Below are positions 23,001 to 35,536 of a DNA stretch of 64,000 bases, piece after piece; position 1 is the first letter of the stretch, and each line of letters starts with the position of its first letter. The position numbers were made by a program, and so were the translations under genes. Under the pieces are notes generated by a model. That model made no database searches, was not told where the DNA came from, and saw only the letters and a program-made list of their open reading frames with translations. The DNA is from Punctularia strigosozonata HHB-11173 SS5 (Eukaryota > Basidiomycota > Agaricomycetes > Corticiales > Punctulariaceae), in assembly GCF_000264995.1 (NCBI RefSeq), contig NW_006767434.1, forward strand, positions 1,395,725-1,459,724, written 5' to 3'.

Positions 23001-26000
23001 GTTACGACATCGAGCCCGTCGAGAAGATCACGGACGCGTATCTGGACCAGTTCCTGTTCTTCGAGGCGGACAAGCGCGGTCTGTTCCCCGCGTGGATCAA
23101 GCCGGCCGACACGGAGCCGCCGCCGCTGTTGGTGTACAAGTGGTGTCAGGGCATCAACAACCTCACGGATATTTGGGAGACGAACGAAGGCGAGTGCGTC
23201 GTCATGATGGAGACCGTGCTGTCGAAGGTATATGAGAAGATCGATTTGACGCTGCTCAACCGTCTTCTCCGTCTCATCCTCGACCATAACTTGGCGGATT
23301 ACATTACGGCGAAGAACAACACGGTCCTGACCTACAAAGGTGCGAGAGCCTCCGTGGTTCGTCTTCGGTTTTTAGGGCTGACCTTCTTTCCGTAGATATG
23401 GCTCATACGAACGCGTACGGTCTCATCCGTGGTCTCCAGTTCTCGGCCTTCGTCTTCCAGTACTATGGTCTCGTGCTCGATATCCTCATACTCGGCTTGC
23501 AACGGGCTAGCGAGATGGCGGGACCTCCGCAGATGCCTAACAACTTCTTGCAGTACCGCGACTCGGCGACGGAGACCCGGCATCCGATCCGTTTGTACTC
23601 GCGTTACGTCGACCGCCTCCACATCCTCTTCCGCTTCAGTGCGGAGGAGTCGCGAGACCTCATCCAGCGGTACCTCAGCGCGAACCCGGACCCGACCAAC
23701 AACAATGTTATCGGCTACAACAACAAGCGTTGCTGGCCGCGCGACTGCCGTATGAGGCTGATCAAGCACGACGTCAACCTCGGGCGGGCGGTGTTCTGGA
23801 ACGTGAAGAACTCGTTGCCGCGATCGTTGACGACTATCGAGTGGGAGGACACGTTCGTCAGCGTCTACTCCAAGGATAACCCACAGCTCCTCTTCTCGAT
23901 GTGCGGCTTCGAGATTCGCATCCTGCCGAAGATCAGGACCATGGGTGGCGAGCAGTACTCGCTCAAGGATGCGGTGTGGAACCTCACGAACGAGCAGACC
24001 AAGGAGCGTACGGCGCAGGCCTTCTTGCGGGTCTCGGACGAAGGTGTTCAGCAATTCAACAACCGTATTCGTCAAGTCCTTATGAGCTCCGGCTCGACGA
24101 CCTTCTCGAAGATCGTGAACAAGTGGAACACGGCGCTCATCGGTCTGATGACCTACTACCGCGAGGCCGTCATCCACACCAACGAGCTGCTCGATGCTCT
24201 CGTTAAGGCCGAGAACAAGATCCAGACGCGAGTGAAGATCGGCCTCAACAGTAAGATGCCGTCGCGTTTCCCGCCCGTCGTCTTCTACACGCCGAAGGAA
24301 CTCGGTGGTCTTGGTATGCTTTCCATGGGCCACGTGCTCATCCCCCAGAGCGATCTGCGGTGGTCGAAGCAGACCGACGTCGGCGTTACCCACTTCCGGG
24401 CCGGCATGTCGCACGAGGAGGACCAACTTATCCCGAACTTGTACCGTTACCTCCAGCCGTGGGAGGCCGAATTCCTCGACTCTGCCCGCGTATGGTCCGA
24501 GTACTCGATGAAGCGGAAGGAGGCGAACGCGCAGAACCGCCGGCTGACGCTGGAAGATCTGGAGGACAGCTGGGATCGCGGTATTCCTCGCATCAACACC
24601 CTGTTCCAGAAGGATCGGCATACGCTCGCATACGACCGTGGTTGGCGGGTACGGACGGACTGGAAGCAGTACCAGCTCCTGAAGCACAATCCGTTCTGGT
24701 GGACGTCTCAGCGCCACGACGGCAAGCTTTGGCAGTTGAACAACTACCGCGTCGATGTCATCGCTGCGCTTGGCGGTGTCGAAACCATCCTCGAGCACAC
24801 CTTGTTCAAGGGTACCTACTTCCCCACATGGGAGGGTCTCTTCTGGGAGAAGGCGTCCGGTTTCGAAGAATCCATGCGATACAAGAAGTTGACGAACGCT
24901 CAGCGGTCCGGTCTGAATCAGATCCCTAACCGTCGGTTCACGCTCTGGTGGAGTCCGACTATCAACCGAGCGAATGTATACGTCGGTTTCCAAGTGCAGC
25001 TCGACTTGACGGGCATCTTCATGCACGGCAAGATCCCGACCCTGAAGATCTCGCTCATCCAGATCTTCCGTGCTCACTTGTGGCAGAAAAGTGGGTTTAC
25101 ACATTCACCTCCTATGTCATGCATCGTAGTTAATCTTTGGTCTACAGTCCACGAGAGTGTCGTCATGGACTTGTGTCAAGTCTTCGACCAGGAGCTCGAG
25201 CCTTTGCAAATCGAGACCGTGCAAAAGGAGACCATTCACCCTCGTAAGAGTTACAAGATGAACTCATCCTGCGCGGATATCCTGCTGTTCTCTGCATACA
25301 AGGTATGTTCGCGCTGTATTCGTCCACCGTACCGACACTGACCGGTCTCGCTGTCGTAGTGGAACATTACTCGTCCGTCACTCGTGGCCGATGGCAAGGA
25401 CGTCCTCGACGGTACGACGTCCAACAAGTACTGGATCGATGTGCAGCTGCGTTGGGGCGATTTCGACTCGCACGATATCGACCGATACACTCGCGCCAAG
25501 TTCTTGGACTACGTCTCGGACTCGATGAGTATCTATCCGTCCCCTACCGGTGTCATGATCGGCATGGATTTGGCCTACAACCTGTGGTCGGCGTACGGTA
25601 ACTGGTTCCCTGGCATGAAGCCCCTCATTCAGCAGGCTATGGCGAAGATCGTCAAAGCCAATCCGGCTCTGCACGTCCTTCGAGAACGTATTCGGAAGGG
25701 TCTCCAGCTTTACTCTTCCGAGCCGACGGAGCCGTACCTCAACAGTCAGAACTATTCCGAGCTGTTCTCGAACCAGATCATCTGGTTCGTTGACGATACG
25801 AACGTTTACCGTGTCACGATCCACAAGACCTTCGAGGGTAACTTGACGACGAAGCCTATCAACGGCGCCATCTTCATCTTCAACCCCCGCTCCGGCCAGT
25901 TGTTCTTGAAGATCATTCACACCAGCGTGTGGGCTGGCCAGAAGCGTCTCGGGCAGCTTGCGAAGTGGAAGACCGCCGAAGAAGTCGCGGCGTTAGTTCG

Positions 26001-27576
26001 TTCGTTACCGGTCGAAGAACAGCCGAAGCAAGTCATCGTCACCCGGAAGGGCATGTTGGACCCGCTCGAAGTCCACTTGCTCGACTTCCCGAACATCGTC
26101 ATCAAGGGTAGCGAGCTGCAACTGCCATTCCAGGCCTGCATGAAGATGGAGAAGTTCGGTGATCTCATCCTTCGTGCCACTCAACCCCAGATGGTCCTCT
26201 TCAGTCTGTATGATGACTGGCTCAAGTCCATTTCGAGCTACACCGCGTTCTCGCGCCTCATCCTCTTGCTCCGTGGTCTGCACGTTAACAACGAGAAGGC
26301 GAAGATCATCCTCCACCCTGACAAGAACACCATCACCGAGCCACACTTCGTTTGGCCGTCATTGTCGGACGAGGAGTGGATCAAGGTTGAGGTCGCCATG
26401 AAGGACCTGATTCTTGCGGACTTCGGCAAGCGTAATAGCGTGAACATCGCCTCGCTCACCGCAAGTGAGATCAGGGACATCATCCTTGGTCAGGAGATTG
26501 CCGCTCCGTCCGTGCAGAGGCAGCAGATGGCGGAGCTCGAGAAGAGCTCGGAGGCACAAGGTCAGGTTACGGCTGTGCAAACGCAGACGACCAACGTCCA
26601 CGGTGATACCATCCAGACCGTCACTACCACGAATTATGAGCAGCAGGTCTTCAGCAGCAAGTCCGACTGGCGTGTTCGTGCCATCTCCGCCACGCACCTG
26701 CCACTCAGGCTGCAACATATCTACGTCTCCAACGACGACGTCAAGGACGATGCGAGCGCCTTTACCTACGTTCTGCCGAAAAACATCCTCCGTGCCTTCG
26801 TCACAGCGGCCGACCTCCGCACTCAGGTCGCCGCGTTTTTGTACGGTGTATCGCCGCCGGATAACAAGCAAGTCAAGGAGATCAAGGCCGTCGCTTGGGC
26901 ACCTCAGCGCGGCAACAACAACACGGTTGAGCTCCCTTCGCGCCTGCCGAAGGACGACTATCTGCTGAAGGACCTCGAGCCCCTTGGCTGGATCAAGACG
27001 CAGGCGTTGGAGCTGCCGCATCTCTCGCCAACGGACGTCACCACACAGGCGAAGATCATGGCCGACCACCCAGAGTGGGGTCCGTCGTCGATCTGTCTGA
27101 CGGTGTCGTTCACACCCGGTTCGGTGTCTTTGTCCGCGCATTCGTTGACCGTCGCCGGCTTCGAGTGGGGTCGCAAGAACAATGATAACTCGGTGAACCC
27201 GCCGGTAAGATCGAGTTATCGTATCTAGTCCATGCATGCGCTAATTTGTGATTTTCCCGCTGCAGGGCTTCAACCCCAACATGTCGGAACGCGTGCAGCT
27301 CCTGCTCTCTGACCGTATTCTCGGTATGACTCTTGTCCCGGAGGGCAAGGTGTGGAATTATGGCATCGGGTTGACCAACATCTGGTCACCAAACATGCCT
27401 TACTCTATGACTCTGGACACCCCGTTACTCTTCTGGGCGGAGGAGCATCGGCCGGCCGCATTCTTGAGCGTAAGTCTTCCTCATGTGGTCTATGTTCGCG
27501 TGGCTGACGATTCGTTTAGTTCGCCAACCTCGAAACCGGAGACGACAGCGCTGACGTCGAAAACGCCCTGGCTTGA
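20075..27576 (+). CDS. PRP8: Pre-mRNA-processing-splicing factor Prp8
   Basis: Eight exons: 20075-20299, 20370-21752, 21812-23339, 23396-25090, 25148-25302, 25360-27204, 27266-27469 and 27520-27576, giving 2363 aa, normal for Prp8. It is the scaffold of the U5 snRNP and cradles the spliceosome active site in the nucleus. Seen in order are the Pro-rich start [14 protein letters not shown], the N-terminal domain ([39 protein letters not shown]), the reverse-transcriptase-like core ([40 protein letters not shown]), the RNase H-like region and the Jab1/MPN domain ending [10 protein letters not shown]. No intein interrupts it, unlike PRP8 of several other fungi. A 590-codon antisense frame over 23.3-25.1 kb is a codon-bias shadow. 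Confidence 0.98.
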
Positions 27577-27822
27577 TTTCATTCTGGACCCCCCTCTCTA
27601 TCAGCAATGTTCTTGTACTTCTAAATGCTTTGTATGAATGATACAATAGGGTAGTATAATCCGATTGCCTGAATCCGCGGTACGCTTGCAAGAGAGCCAA
27701 AAATAGATGTACATCGAAAAGGTAGAAACAGATATGCCGAAATACCTAAGGTGAGGATGCATAGACCAGGAAACAGAAACCAAACGGGAGACGCGTAGAT
27801 GACCAGATGCAGGGGGAAGGGA

Positions 27823-30800
27823 TCAAAGCGGTGGTGAAGAACCTTGAGTGATTGCTCCGAAGAATGCTGAGTCTTGGTGAGATAGTCTGAGATAGGCGGG
27901 CTTTTCGGGCGGAGGATCAGCGGCAGCGTCTTCCTGGTCGTGCTCCACGATGCGCATCTCCAGCTGTCTCGATCCCCGTCGTGGAGGTGGCGATAGAGGC
28001 GTGGTTTCCGGCATCGTTGGTGAGCTGTCCGGGACTGTAAGCGCGATGGAGCGCGACTCGTTATCAGCCAGCAAGTCGGAATCTTTGCAGAGCACCATGA
28101 TCGGCTCGCCGATGGGGGTCGATGGCGCGAGCATCGGTGACGACGAGCGCGAAGAGAGTGGGTCCGGGGCTGGAGCGGGCACGAACGGCGGCGGGGCGGG
28201 CACGTCGCGCAGGGACGGTGTAGGCGAAGATGTCGAACCCGGGTTGCTGAGCAGCCGCAGGCGCTGCTTGAAGGACGCCCCGCGAGAGAGGACCGGCGCG
28301 GTCACCTTGCCGATAGGCATCGGGTGCGTCGGGGCGGGAATGACAGGTGAGCCGGAGATGGGCGTCAGGGTCGGCACGTTGCTCACGCTCGAGGAACGGC
28401 GATGGTGGCCCCGGAAGCCGCGCCCGGTGGTCGACGGCTCGTCGGGTCGCGGAGGGAGCGCGGCGCTCGGGGGAAGCGTCGGCGGGAGGAGCGAGAGCCT
28501 GAGCGCGCGGTGCGCGCGCGAAGGCGGGATAATGCTCCTCGGCGGAGAGCGGGGTGCGCTGCCGGAACCGGAGCTGGAGGGGCGCACGGGCGCGGGAGAG
28601 GCATCGTAGCTGCCACGGTGTCCGGGAGTCGGCGGCAGCGCAGAATTGGGCGGGCGTGAGGGAGGCGGTAGGGAGAGGCGCTTGAGGCCCATGAGGCGCG
28701 TCGTCGGCGGACCGCTCAATTGCCGATCTGCAGGCGGGCTGCTGCCCGGTTCATGCCCGTTCACGCTCCCGTTCCCGTTGGAATGAATCCAGGAGTGCGC
28801 GCCGTGTGAGTGCGACGTGCTCATCGTGTTGACGCTGCGCACCGAGCTTCCTGACACGCTCGCGCGCTTCGAGAAGGACGTGCTTCGCTGAGGCGGCGAC
28901 GATGCGCTCCCGCTTGCTGGCGACGCCGGCGAATGAACTGACGACGCGCGGGAGCGCGCTGAAGGTGAGTATGCGCCGCGCTCCGTGCCGCCGCCCGAGC
29001 TCGAGCCTGCACTCGGCACGGGCGGGAGCGGGCCCGCTGGAGGCGTGAGCATCTTCGGAAGTGCGTGGCGCGACCAGCGGCGGCTGCCGCGGCTCGTGCC
29101 CTGTTGCTCGCCAGACGCGAGGGTGGAAACGGACGAGACGGACGGGGCCCGCGGTCGCTGCTCTGGCGTGCCAAAGAAGGAAAAGCCGGCGAGGCCCGTG
29201 CTCGGTGGCGACAGGCGCGAGCCGTCCTCGCTTGAGCGTGGGGTAGATGCGGGCAGAGGCGAGGATTGCGGCGTGGGGCTGTGCGATGGGACGGCGCTGC
29301 GAGGCGCGAATTCGAGCGACGTGCGTGCACTCGTCGGCGGGCTCTGGTTCTCTCCGTGCCCGCCGTCCGCCTTGGTCTCTCCATCTTCGCCATCCACCCG
29401 GGTATGGATGTTCCGCGGCGTCGACCTTCCGCTGCCGCTGCCGCTTTGATCCTGCGCTGTCAGTACACTCCCTGATGTCCACGGTCGTCTGTTCGGCCGC
29501 GGCGGCGGAAGCAGGGACAGCGAACCGGCGCGGTTCCGATTCAGGCTGCCGTCCGACGCCTCACGTTCCCTCAACCCATCTGCCGCTGAGCGCGGCGTCC
29601 ACTCAGCCGAACGGTGATGCTGCACGATCTTGAGCTCGAGCGCCTGCGGGTCGATGGCCGGCGCGGGCGCAGGCGCGTCCGCGAAACCGGCCGGGTTCAT
29701 CGCCGTAGAGAAAGTAGGCGAGGTAGGCGAGGATAGCGTCGAGCCGGCCCCTCGGTGGAAGCCACGGATGTGGTCTCCCGCGACGCCGAAGGAGCTCGCG
29801 GCGTCGTTGTCGGGGTCCGACGCGACGGTGACGACATGCGAAGCGACGGAGGGCGAGCGCGGACGCACGGAGAAGAGGCCCTTGAGCGAGAGCACGGCGC
29901 TCGGCGCGCTCAGCGGGCGTCCGCCCGCGCTTGAGATCGAGCTCACGTTCGAGTGCAGCGGCGGGGGGCTGGCGGGCGCGTTTGCGTTTGCGTGCAGGGC
30001 GGCGTTCGAGTGCGCGCTGCGGACCGAGTGCGGCGGTGTCGCGGACGAGCCGCGGGAAGAGGCCGTGTGGTGGTCGTACGCCGCTGTACCCGTAGGGGCG
30101 GCGGACGCCAGCGACGAGGGTAGCAGTCCGGTTTTGCGCATGGTGAATTGGACGTCCATGTCTCCTCTGGGCTCTGACGGGCCCGACGTGTGGGCTGTGT
30201 GCGACGCGTAACCCAGGCCGGCGCGGACGGTCCTATATACCCCGGAACAAAAACAGACATGATGGCGTCAGCGATCTATCATCACGCTATATATAAAGCA
30301 GCGTAAAATGGGGGCAGCGAGCGAGAATGTAGGCGCAATTTTTGAAGGAAATGTTACGCACCGCTGCGACAGGACGGCATTCTTGATCGCGTCGATCCAA
30401 CGTTGGCTCTCGGTCTGGTCCACGATCTGCAATAACCACATCGCGCGTCCCTCATCTTCCGGGTCCGCATCCTTCTTCCCTGCTCCGCCTCCTGCTCCCC
30501 TCCCCCCCTGACTACTGCTGGTGCTTGCATTCAACCCATTCCCGTTCGCGGGTGCGACGGTCGCGTCGAGCCCGCCCACCTTGAGCACGCCCTTCCGCCC
30601 GACCTCGTCCCCGGCAACGAACACGACGCTCGCCTCGTCCACCGCGAGCCGCTCCAGCTCGCGCTCGTCCGACCCCATGCCCTTGAACACGTGCAAATAA
30701 CTCTTCATCGACGACCCCCTCCCCGTCCCTCCCCCGCCACCACCACCTCCTCCTCCTCCTGATCCCGCCGGCAGCGGCGCCGACAGAACGACGAACCTTC

Positions 30801-32419
30801 TCTTCCACTGCCTCCCAAACGGCATCAGCACGCTCGCGGGCGGACAGTGCTTCGGGAACGCCCCTTGCAGCTGCGAGAAGCGCGCGAGCTGCGCCGGCGT
30901 AGCGGGGAACGGCGGGATCCCGCCCCCTCCTCCGTCGCCTGCGCCGCGATTATCGCTATCGCTGAGCGTGGATGCGGTGAGCGGAGACGGGACGGGCGCG
31001 GAGGCGCCGGCGCGGGAGGAGGAGCGCGCGCGGGAGAGCGCCTGCGCGAGCGAGCCCGAGCGCAGGCGGCCGTTCGCCGGTGCCGCCGGTGGCGCGAGGG
31101 ACACCGGGACGGGCGCAGAGGGCATGGGCGGCGTAGGCGCCGCGTACGGGTGGCGCGGCGCGGGCGCGTCGTCGTCGTCGCCGTCCTCAAAGTCAAACGC
31201 GCCGGTGCCGTTGTGGTGCATCCGGCGGTGGTCGTACCAGTCCTCGTCGGTTTCGTCGATGCTGCCCACGTAGCTCATCGCGTCCATCCCGTTCGGGTGC
31301 GGGTGGGAGGTGAGCGAGTGGTTGAGGCCGTCGAGGCCGGCGGCGGGCATGCCGATGCTTTCCGCCGCGGCGGCGCGCAGGCGCTCGCGCTCCGCGTCTT
31401 CTTCTTCCCTTCTCGACGGTGCGGGCGCGATCTCGATCACGTCGGGGAGGATCACGCCCTTGCCGCCGAACGCGCCGAATCCGTTGGCGCCGGAGTAGTA
31501 GGAGCCGGGGTAGGAGTGCGAGGGGTAGTGCGAAGTGGAGGTGGATGTTGAGGAAGAGGAGAGCGGGTGGGGTGGTTTTTTGGTCGAGTTGAGCCGGCGG
31601 AAGGCGGAGAAGAGGGTGGAGGAGCGCGAGCGGCGGCCGGTGGCCGAGCCGGTGGCCGAGGAGGAGAGGGAGGGGTCGGGCTGCATGTGGTTGGAGGTCG
31701 AGTGCGAGAGGGAGAGGGAGGCGGTGGGAGAGTGAGAGTGCCGCGGGGGGTCGATGATGTCTGCAGACAAAGAAAGGGTGTGTGCGTCAGCGAACGGAGG
31801 ATCGGTGATGTTTGCGACGTGCGGAAGGCATGGGAGGGTGGTAGTGCGCCATGAGATTCGCGCCCGGGCACGGAGAAAGATCACCAGGATCACCCTAAAT
31901 AACTGCGCCCCAGGAGACGCGGAGAAAAGACAGCCCCGCGCCTGTCCGGGGTGGACGGAAGGAAATGGAAATTGCGCGCGAAGGCGATGACGCAACCAAC
32001 ACGACACCAGCGCAATGAAATGCAACGTCGCGCCAGCACATGAAAGTGACGAGGAGCGAGAAGGAAGTGAAGGGGGTCGTCGCCCACTCACCGAAAGAGC
32101 TGTCCTCCGAGCGCTTGCTCGCGGCCGTGCCCGGTCTCGCGCCGGGATGGTTCAAGTTCGAGCGCGCCGCGCGGCTGGACGTACTCTGGTGGTCGCTCAG
32201 GACCGACTCGGCGCGGGTCGAGTTGGTGCGGGTGAGGATGGCCTGGACCGAGCTCCGGCGGAAGGCCTTGAACGCCGAGCTCGAGGAGGAGGAGGAGGTC
32301 GACGGTCGCGCGCTGGAGCTGACGCCGGCGCTGGTGCTGGGGCGGGTGGCGGAGCGGGAAGCGGCGTCGTTGTGGTGGAGGTGGTTATTCATACCGGCGT
32401 TCGTGCTCGACGACGGCAT
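27823..32419 (-). CDS. Large PH-domain protein with low-complexity tails
   Basis: Three exons: 32419-32092, 31760-30362 and 30232-27823, giving 1378 aa. The introns (331 and 129 bp) are longer than usual here. The N-terminal 400 residues are Ser/Thr-rich with poly-Ser and acidic patches. A PH domain lies at about 405-580: FGRQWKRRFVVLSAPLP, a poly-Gly insertion, SYLHVFKGMGSDERELERLA, then WLLQIVDQTESQRWIDAIKN, with the conserved tryptophan in the last helix. Exon 3 continues that helix in frame (VLSQRTVRAGLGYASH) and adds some 800 disordered Ser/Pro-rich residues with many SP and RxxS sites. It is likely a phosphoinositide-binding cortical or signalling protein. I do not recognise a named orthologue. 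Convergent with PRP8. Confidence 0.8.
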
Positions 32420-33620
32420 GCGCGCGGTGGTGGGTGTGTCTCCCGCGGGTGTCGATTGGTCCTCGGTTCCTTGTTTCGAATTCCCTTACTATCCCGGGCG
32501 GTAGATGCACAGGATGCGAGATGCGCCGGAGGCGGTGCGTAGAAAGCGTTCGCGGGCTGGGAGAGAGAATGGCGGTCTGGCAGGAGAGAGACGGGGTGCA
32601 GGTCAGCGCGTCTGCATCAGGTTCGGGCTAAAGAGGGATGATGAAGGTGCTGATGAAGGGTCTAAGGAGACGGAAGCTGTATGCGCCGGGGAAGAAGAAG
32701 GGGAGGGAATTAATAATGGGATGATGTTGCAGTCCCGGTGTCCCGAGCAACCGCGGACGTTTCTCTCTCGAAAATCCACTGCGCGCTCGGAGGAAGTTGC
32801 GACGGCTCGGTCGGTCGTCGCCCAAGGGCGAGTGACGAACGCGTATATAAGATGTGGGCGAGACGAAAGCTGAATACGAGTACTCACCCTACGCAGCAAG
32901 AGCGCTAGTGACCAGTCCACACGGGTTCGCCGTCGAGAGCGTCGTGTCTCACAGCGACGCAAGCGCGTGGGCCGTGGTGGTAATATATCTACCGCGTCGC
33001 CTTCTAGAACGCCTCCGTGCTCGCCGGGGTGCACGACGCCGAGCGCATTCAGCGGTCGTCGTCGTTGTCGTCGTTGTTGTTGAGAACAACAGGGACAGGG
33101 TTGAGGACCAAGTCGCCGACGCCGGAGCCAACGGTGACCGGTGCCTCAACTGAAAAACCGTCATTAAAATTCAATTTTGCGGCCAGGCACCAGCCCGGGA
33201 TCACCGGCCGGTCCTCTCCCGCCGTTATAATTGCCTCCGAGCGCAGTATCAGATTCTGTGGTTGTTCGCGATCTCACCCAAGTGCAATACACTACAGTAG
33301 AATTGATAACCACATGATGTGCGCATCGCCATTGCAGTCGGCACAGACAGCAATGGCGCAGAAAGTCCAAAGGCGGATGAATTCTAGAGTTACATGCACC
33401 GCACACACCATGTGTTACAGTACGCTTCCGCGGAGAGTGGTAGCCCAACCTTAGCCTCGTCATGATCCCATCCGGAGTCCCTGATGCGCGACGCACAATC
33501 AATCGCATCTCTCGTGCCGTGCCTGCGAGCTTGAATAGACCGGTAGATCCAAGATAGGCCTGCGGTCGACTGCCCGCTGTCGTCGCGGGGGAAACGCGTC
33601 ATCCGCTTCCCAGATAGATC
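32420..33620. other. Intergenic: upstream region of the PH-domain gene
   Basis: About 1.2 kb without a recognisable gene. A short GTC/GTT trinucleotide run lies at 33055-33081. A TATA-like GTATATAAG lies at 32843-32851. Confidence 0.4.
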
Positions 33621-34682
33621 TCAGGGAGCGGGTTCTGGTTCCGCGTTCACAGGTATCGGTGACGGCGCGACATCCTCCTCTCGCTCCTCCTCGCTCTGGT
33701 AGGTCGGCTCGTCCTTCGCCTGCTCAACGACCTCCTCTTCTTCTGCTTCTGCCTCTTCCTCGGGTTGCTCCTTTTCTGCCAAAGCTTCCTCCACCTTCTC
33801 CTCCTCCTCCCGCTGTTGGCTGTGCTCCTCCCCATGTTGACTTTGCACCTCGTGCTCGTGCTCCCCCCGCCCCTGTCCCCTCCCAATCCACTTCCTCAGA
33901 TCCGGCAATCCCGCCCCCCGCGCCTGGCCCGACCCCTGCTGAGGCACGCTCACCGCCCTCATCTGCTCCCTCATCGCGAGCAACCGCCTCAACTCCTCGT
34001 TCTCCCTCTCCACCCTCGCCAGCTCGCACTCCCTCTCCAGCGCCCACTCGCTCACCCCCGCCTCCGCCCACTCCTCCTCCCCTATCTCCCCCTCCTCCTC
34101 CCCGCTCGTATGGGTATGCATGATATCGTCGTGCTCCCCGTCGATGATCACCCGCGCGCGCACGTCCGCCGGCGCATAATACCCGTCCTCGCCCTGCGCC
34201 GCCCTCAACGCGCGCCTCAACAACCGGCTCATCCTCCCCACGCTCTGCGACACCGCCGCGCTCGCGCCCAGCGCCGCCCCGAGCTCCGCGTCCTCACGAT
34301 CCATCAACCGCGCCTCGTACTCGCGTATCAGCGACAGCTCCCGCACTTGCACCTCGTGCTAACATCCCAAAAAAAAAAAAAAAACGATCGCGTTAGAACT
34401 TTCCAATCGCGTGTATATACGTAGAACATAGAGAAAAGGACGCAGAAGAGAGAGAAAGGGGTGGGGGGAAGGGAACGTACGGCTCGTTTGCGAAACGCGT
34501 CCATGACGTTCTCGAGCGTTTGCTCGTACTCCTTGATGAGCGCCCCGAGCTGCTTGTTCTCGTTCGCCAACGCGCTGTTCTCCTCCCCGAGCGCGGCGTT
34601 CATCCGCTTCAGCTCCGTCTCGTACTCCTCTGCACACGTATACCCGTATCGTCAGTTCGCCGAAGTCGTACGGACGTTTAGA

Positions 34683-34713
<31 letters not shown>

Positions 34714-35088
34714 GATGGACGCACCATCGCTCTTGTCCGTGTTAAACCTGCCCGTACAAGCGAGAATCAGTCGGTCGGTTGGTCTGATCGTTAGCGTATG
34801 AGCGATCGAAACCCACCTCCTGAGCACGAACCCCGTCTGCGAGTGTATCGCCTGCGTCTACACATCCACACCCAACTCTTCATGAGCTCCCTCCCCTGGC
34901 CACTTACGAAAGGGATAACGGGAACGCGCACGTACCTTGAGATCGCCGACCTGCGCATGCAACGCGCTCGCCGCCTGGCGGTGCAGCGACAGCTGCTCGG
35001 ACAGCTCCGCGACGAGTCCCCATAGGCGAAGCAGCTCCTGGTCTCCTCCACCGCCGCCCGTCGCGGCGCCTCCGTCGATGATCGCCAT
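33621..35088 (-). CDS. SIKE/FGFR1OP2-like coiled-coil protein, possible STRIPAK subunit
   Basis: Five exons: 35088-34936, 34857-34817, 34747-34725, 34629-34481 and 34358-33621, giving 367 aa. Two exons are tiny (41 and 23 nt). The protein is almost entirely coiled coil up to about residue 260: LVAELSEQLSLHRQAASAL, SALANENKQLGALIKEYEQT, LENVMDAFRKRAHEVQVREL, then SRLLRRALRAAQ and ENEELRRLLAMREQ. The order of an ENxxL(R/G)xL segment, an M-(S/D)-x-(Y/F)-R motif, a basic helix and a final EN-x-LR-x-L segment matches animal SIKE/FGFR1OP2 and their filamentous-fungal counterpart SCI1 in the striatin-PP2A (STRIPAK) complex. The tail is Glu/Gln-rich. The structural resemblance is moderate, so the complex assignment is inference. 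Confidence 0.7.
34685..34707 (+). repeat. (GA)n microsatellite in an intron
   Basis: About eleven GA units lie in the third intron of the coiled-coil gene. A poly-A run (34369-34383) lies in its fourth intron beside the 3' splice site. Confidence 0.85.
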
Positions 35089-35397
35089 GAAGTAGCCCGT
35101 CGTCTAGCGGTAGCGATATCTGAAGTTTGCCGTGCAAGTGACTATCCCGTCGTTGTAGTGGGTTCGCAAAGCCCCAGGCTCGGGGGGACAGTACGTCTGG
35201 AGGGGAGAGCAAGAAGGTTCTCAAGAAGACGACCGGTGTGCAGAGCAGCGAGATGAGCGAGGGAACGCGGGTCGCGGTGCCCGCGGCGAGCGTCCGATGC
35301 GGGGTAAATTCGCCACGTGGTTACATTGAATACTTAAGTCGTCGAATCGCGGGCGTTGTCTATGGCCAAATATTGTGCGGTCCTGTACTACTTTCTT
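35089..35397. other. Upstream region of the coiled-coil gene, no other gene seen
   Basis: GC-rich up to about 35300, then more AT-rich. No coding or RNA gene recognised. Confidence 0.4.
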
Positions 35398-35493
35398 ACT
35401 ATGACTATGACTATGACTATGACTATGACTATGACTATGACTATGACTATGACTATGACTATGACGATGACGATGACTATGACTATGACTATG
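35398..35493 (+). repeat. Hexanucleotide minisatellite, (ATGACT)n, about 16 units
   Basis: Uninterrupted ATGACT units fill the first two thirds. Two ATGACG variant units follow, then perfect units again. The open frames across it (Met-Thr, Tyr-Asp or His-Ser dipeptides) are by-products of the repeat. It lies 43 bp before the left end of the MITE. Confidence 0.95.
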
Positions 35494-35536
35494 CAACGCT
35501 ACTCATGTCGGAGAACTCCAAGGTTCGTTGGGTGTA

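Noticed and set aside
21929-25104. Long antisense open frames (452 and 590 codons) across PRP8
   Set aside because: They mirror the codon bias of a highly conserved coding region and contain no known domain.
20075-27576. Possible intein in PRP8
   Set aside because: All eight exons read through conserved Prp8 sequence without an insertion at the known intein site.
35091-35190. tRNA-like A-box sequence (GTCTAGCGGTAG)
   Set aside because: No matching B-box (GGTTCRANYCC) at the right distance and no acceptor-stem pairing.
35398-35493. CRISPR-like or coding dipeptide repeat
   Set aside because: A simple hexanucleotide tandem repeat without spacers. Open frames across it are repeat artefacts, and the organism is eukaryotic.
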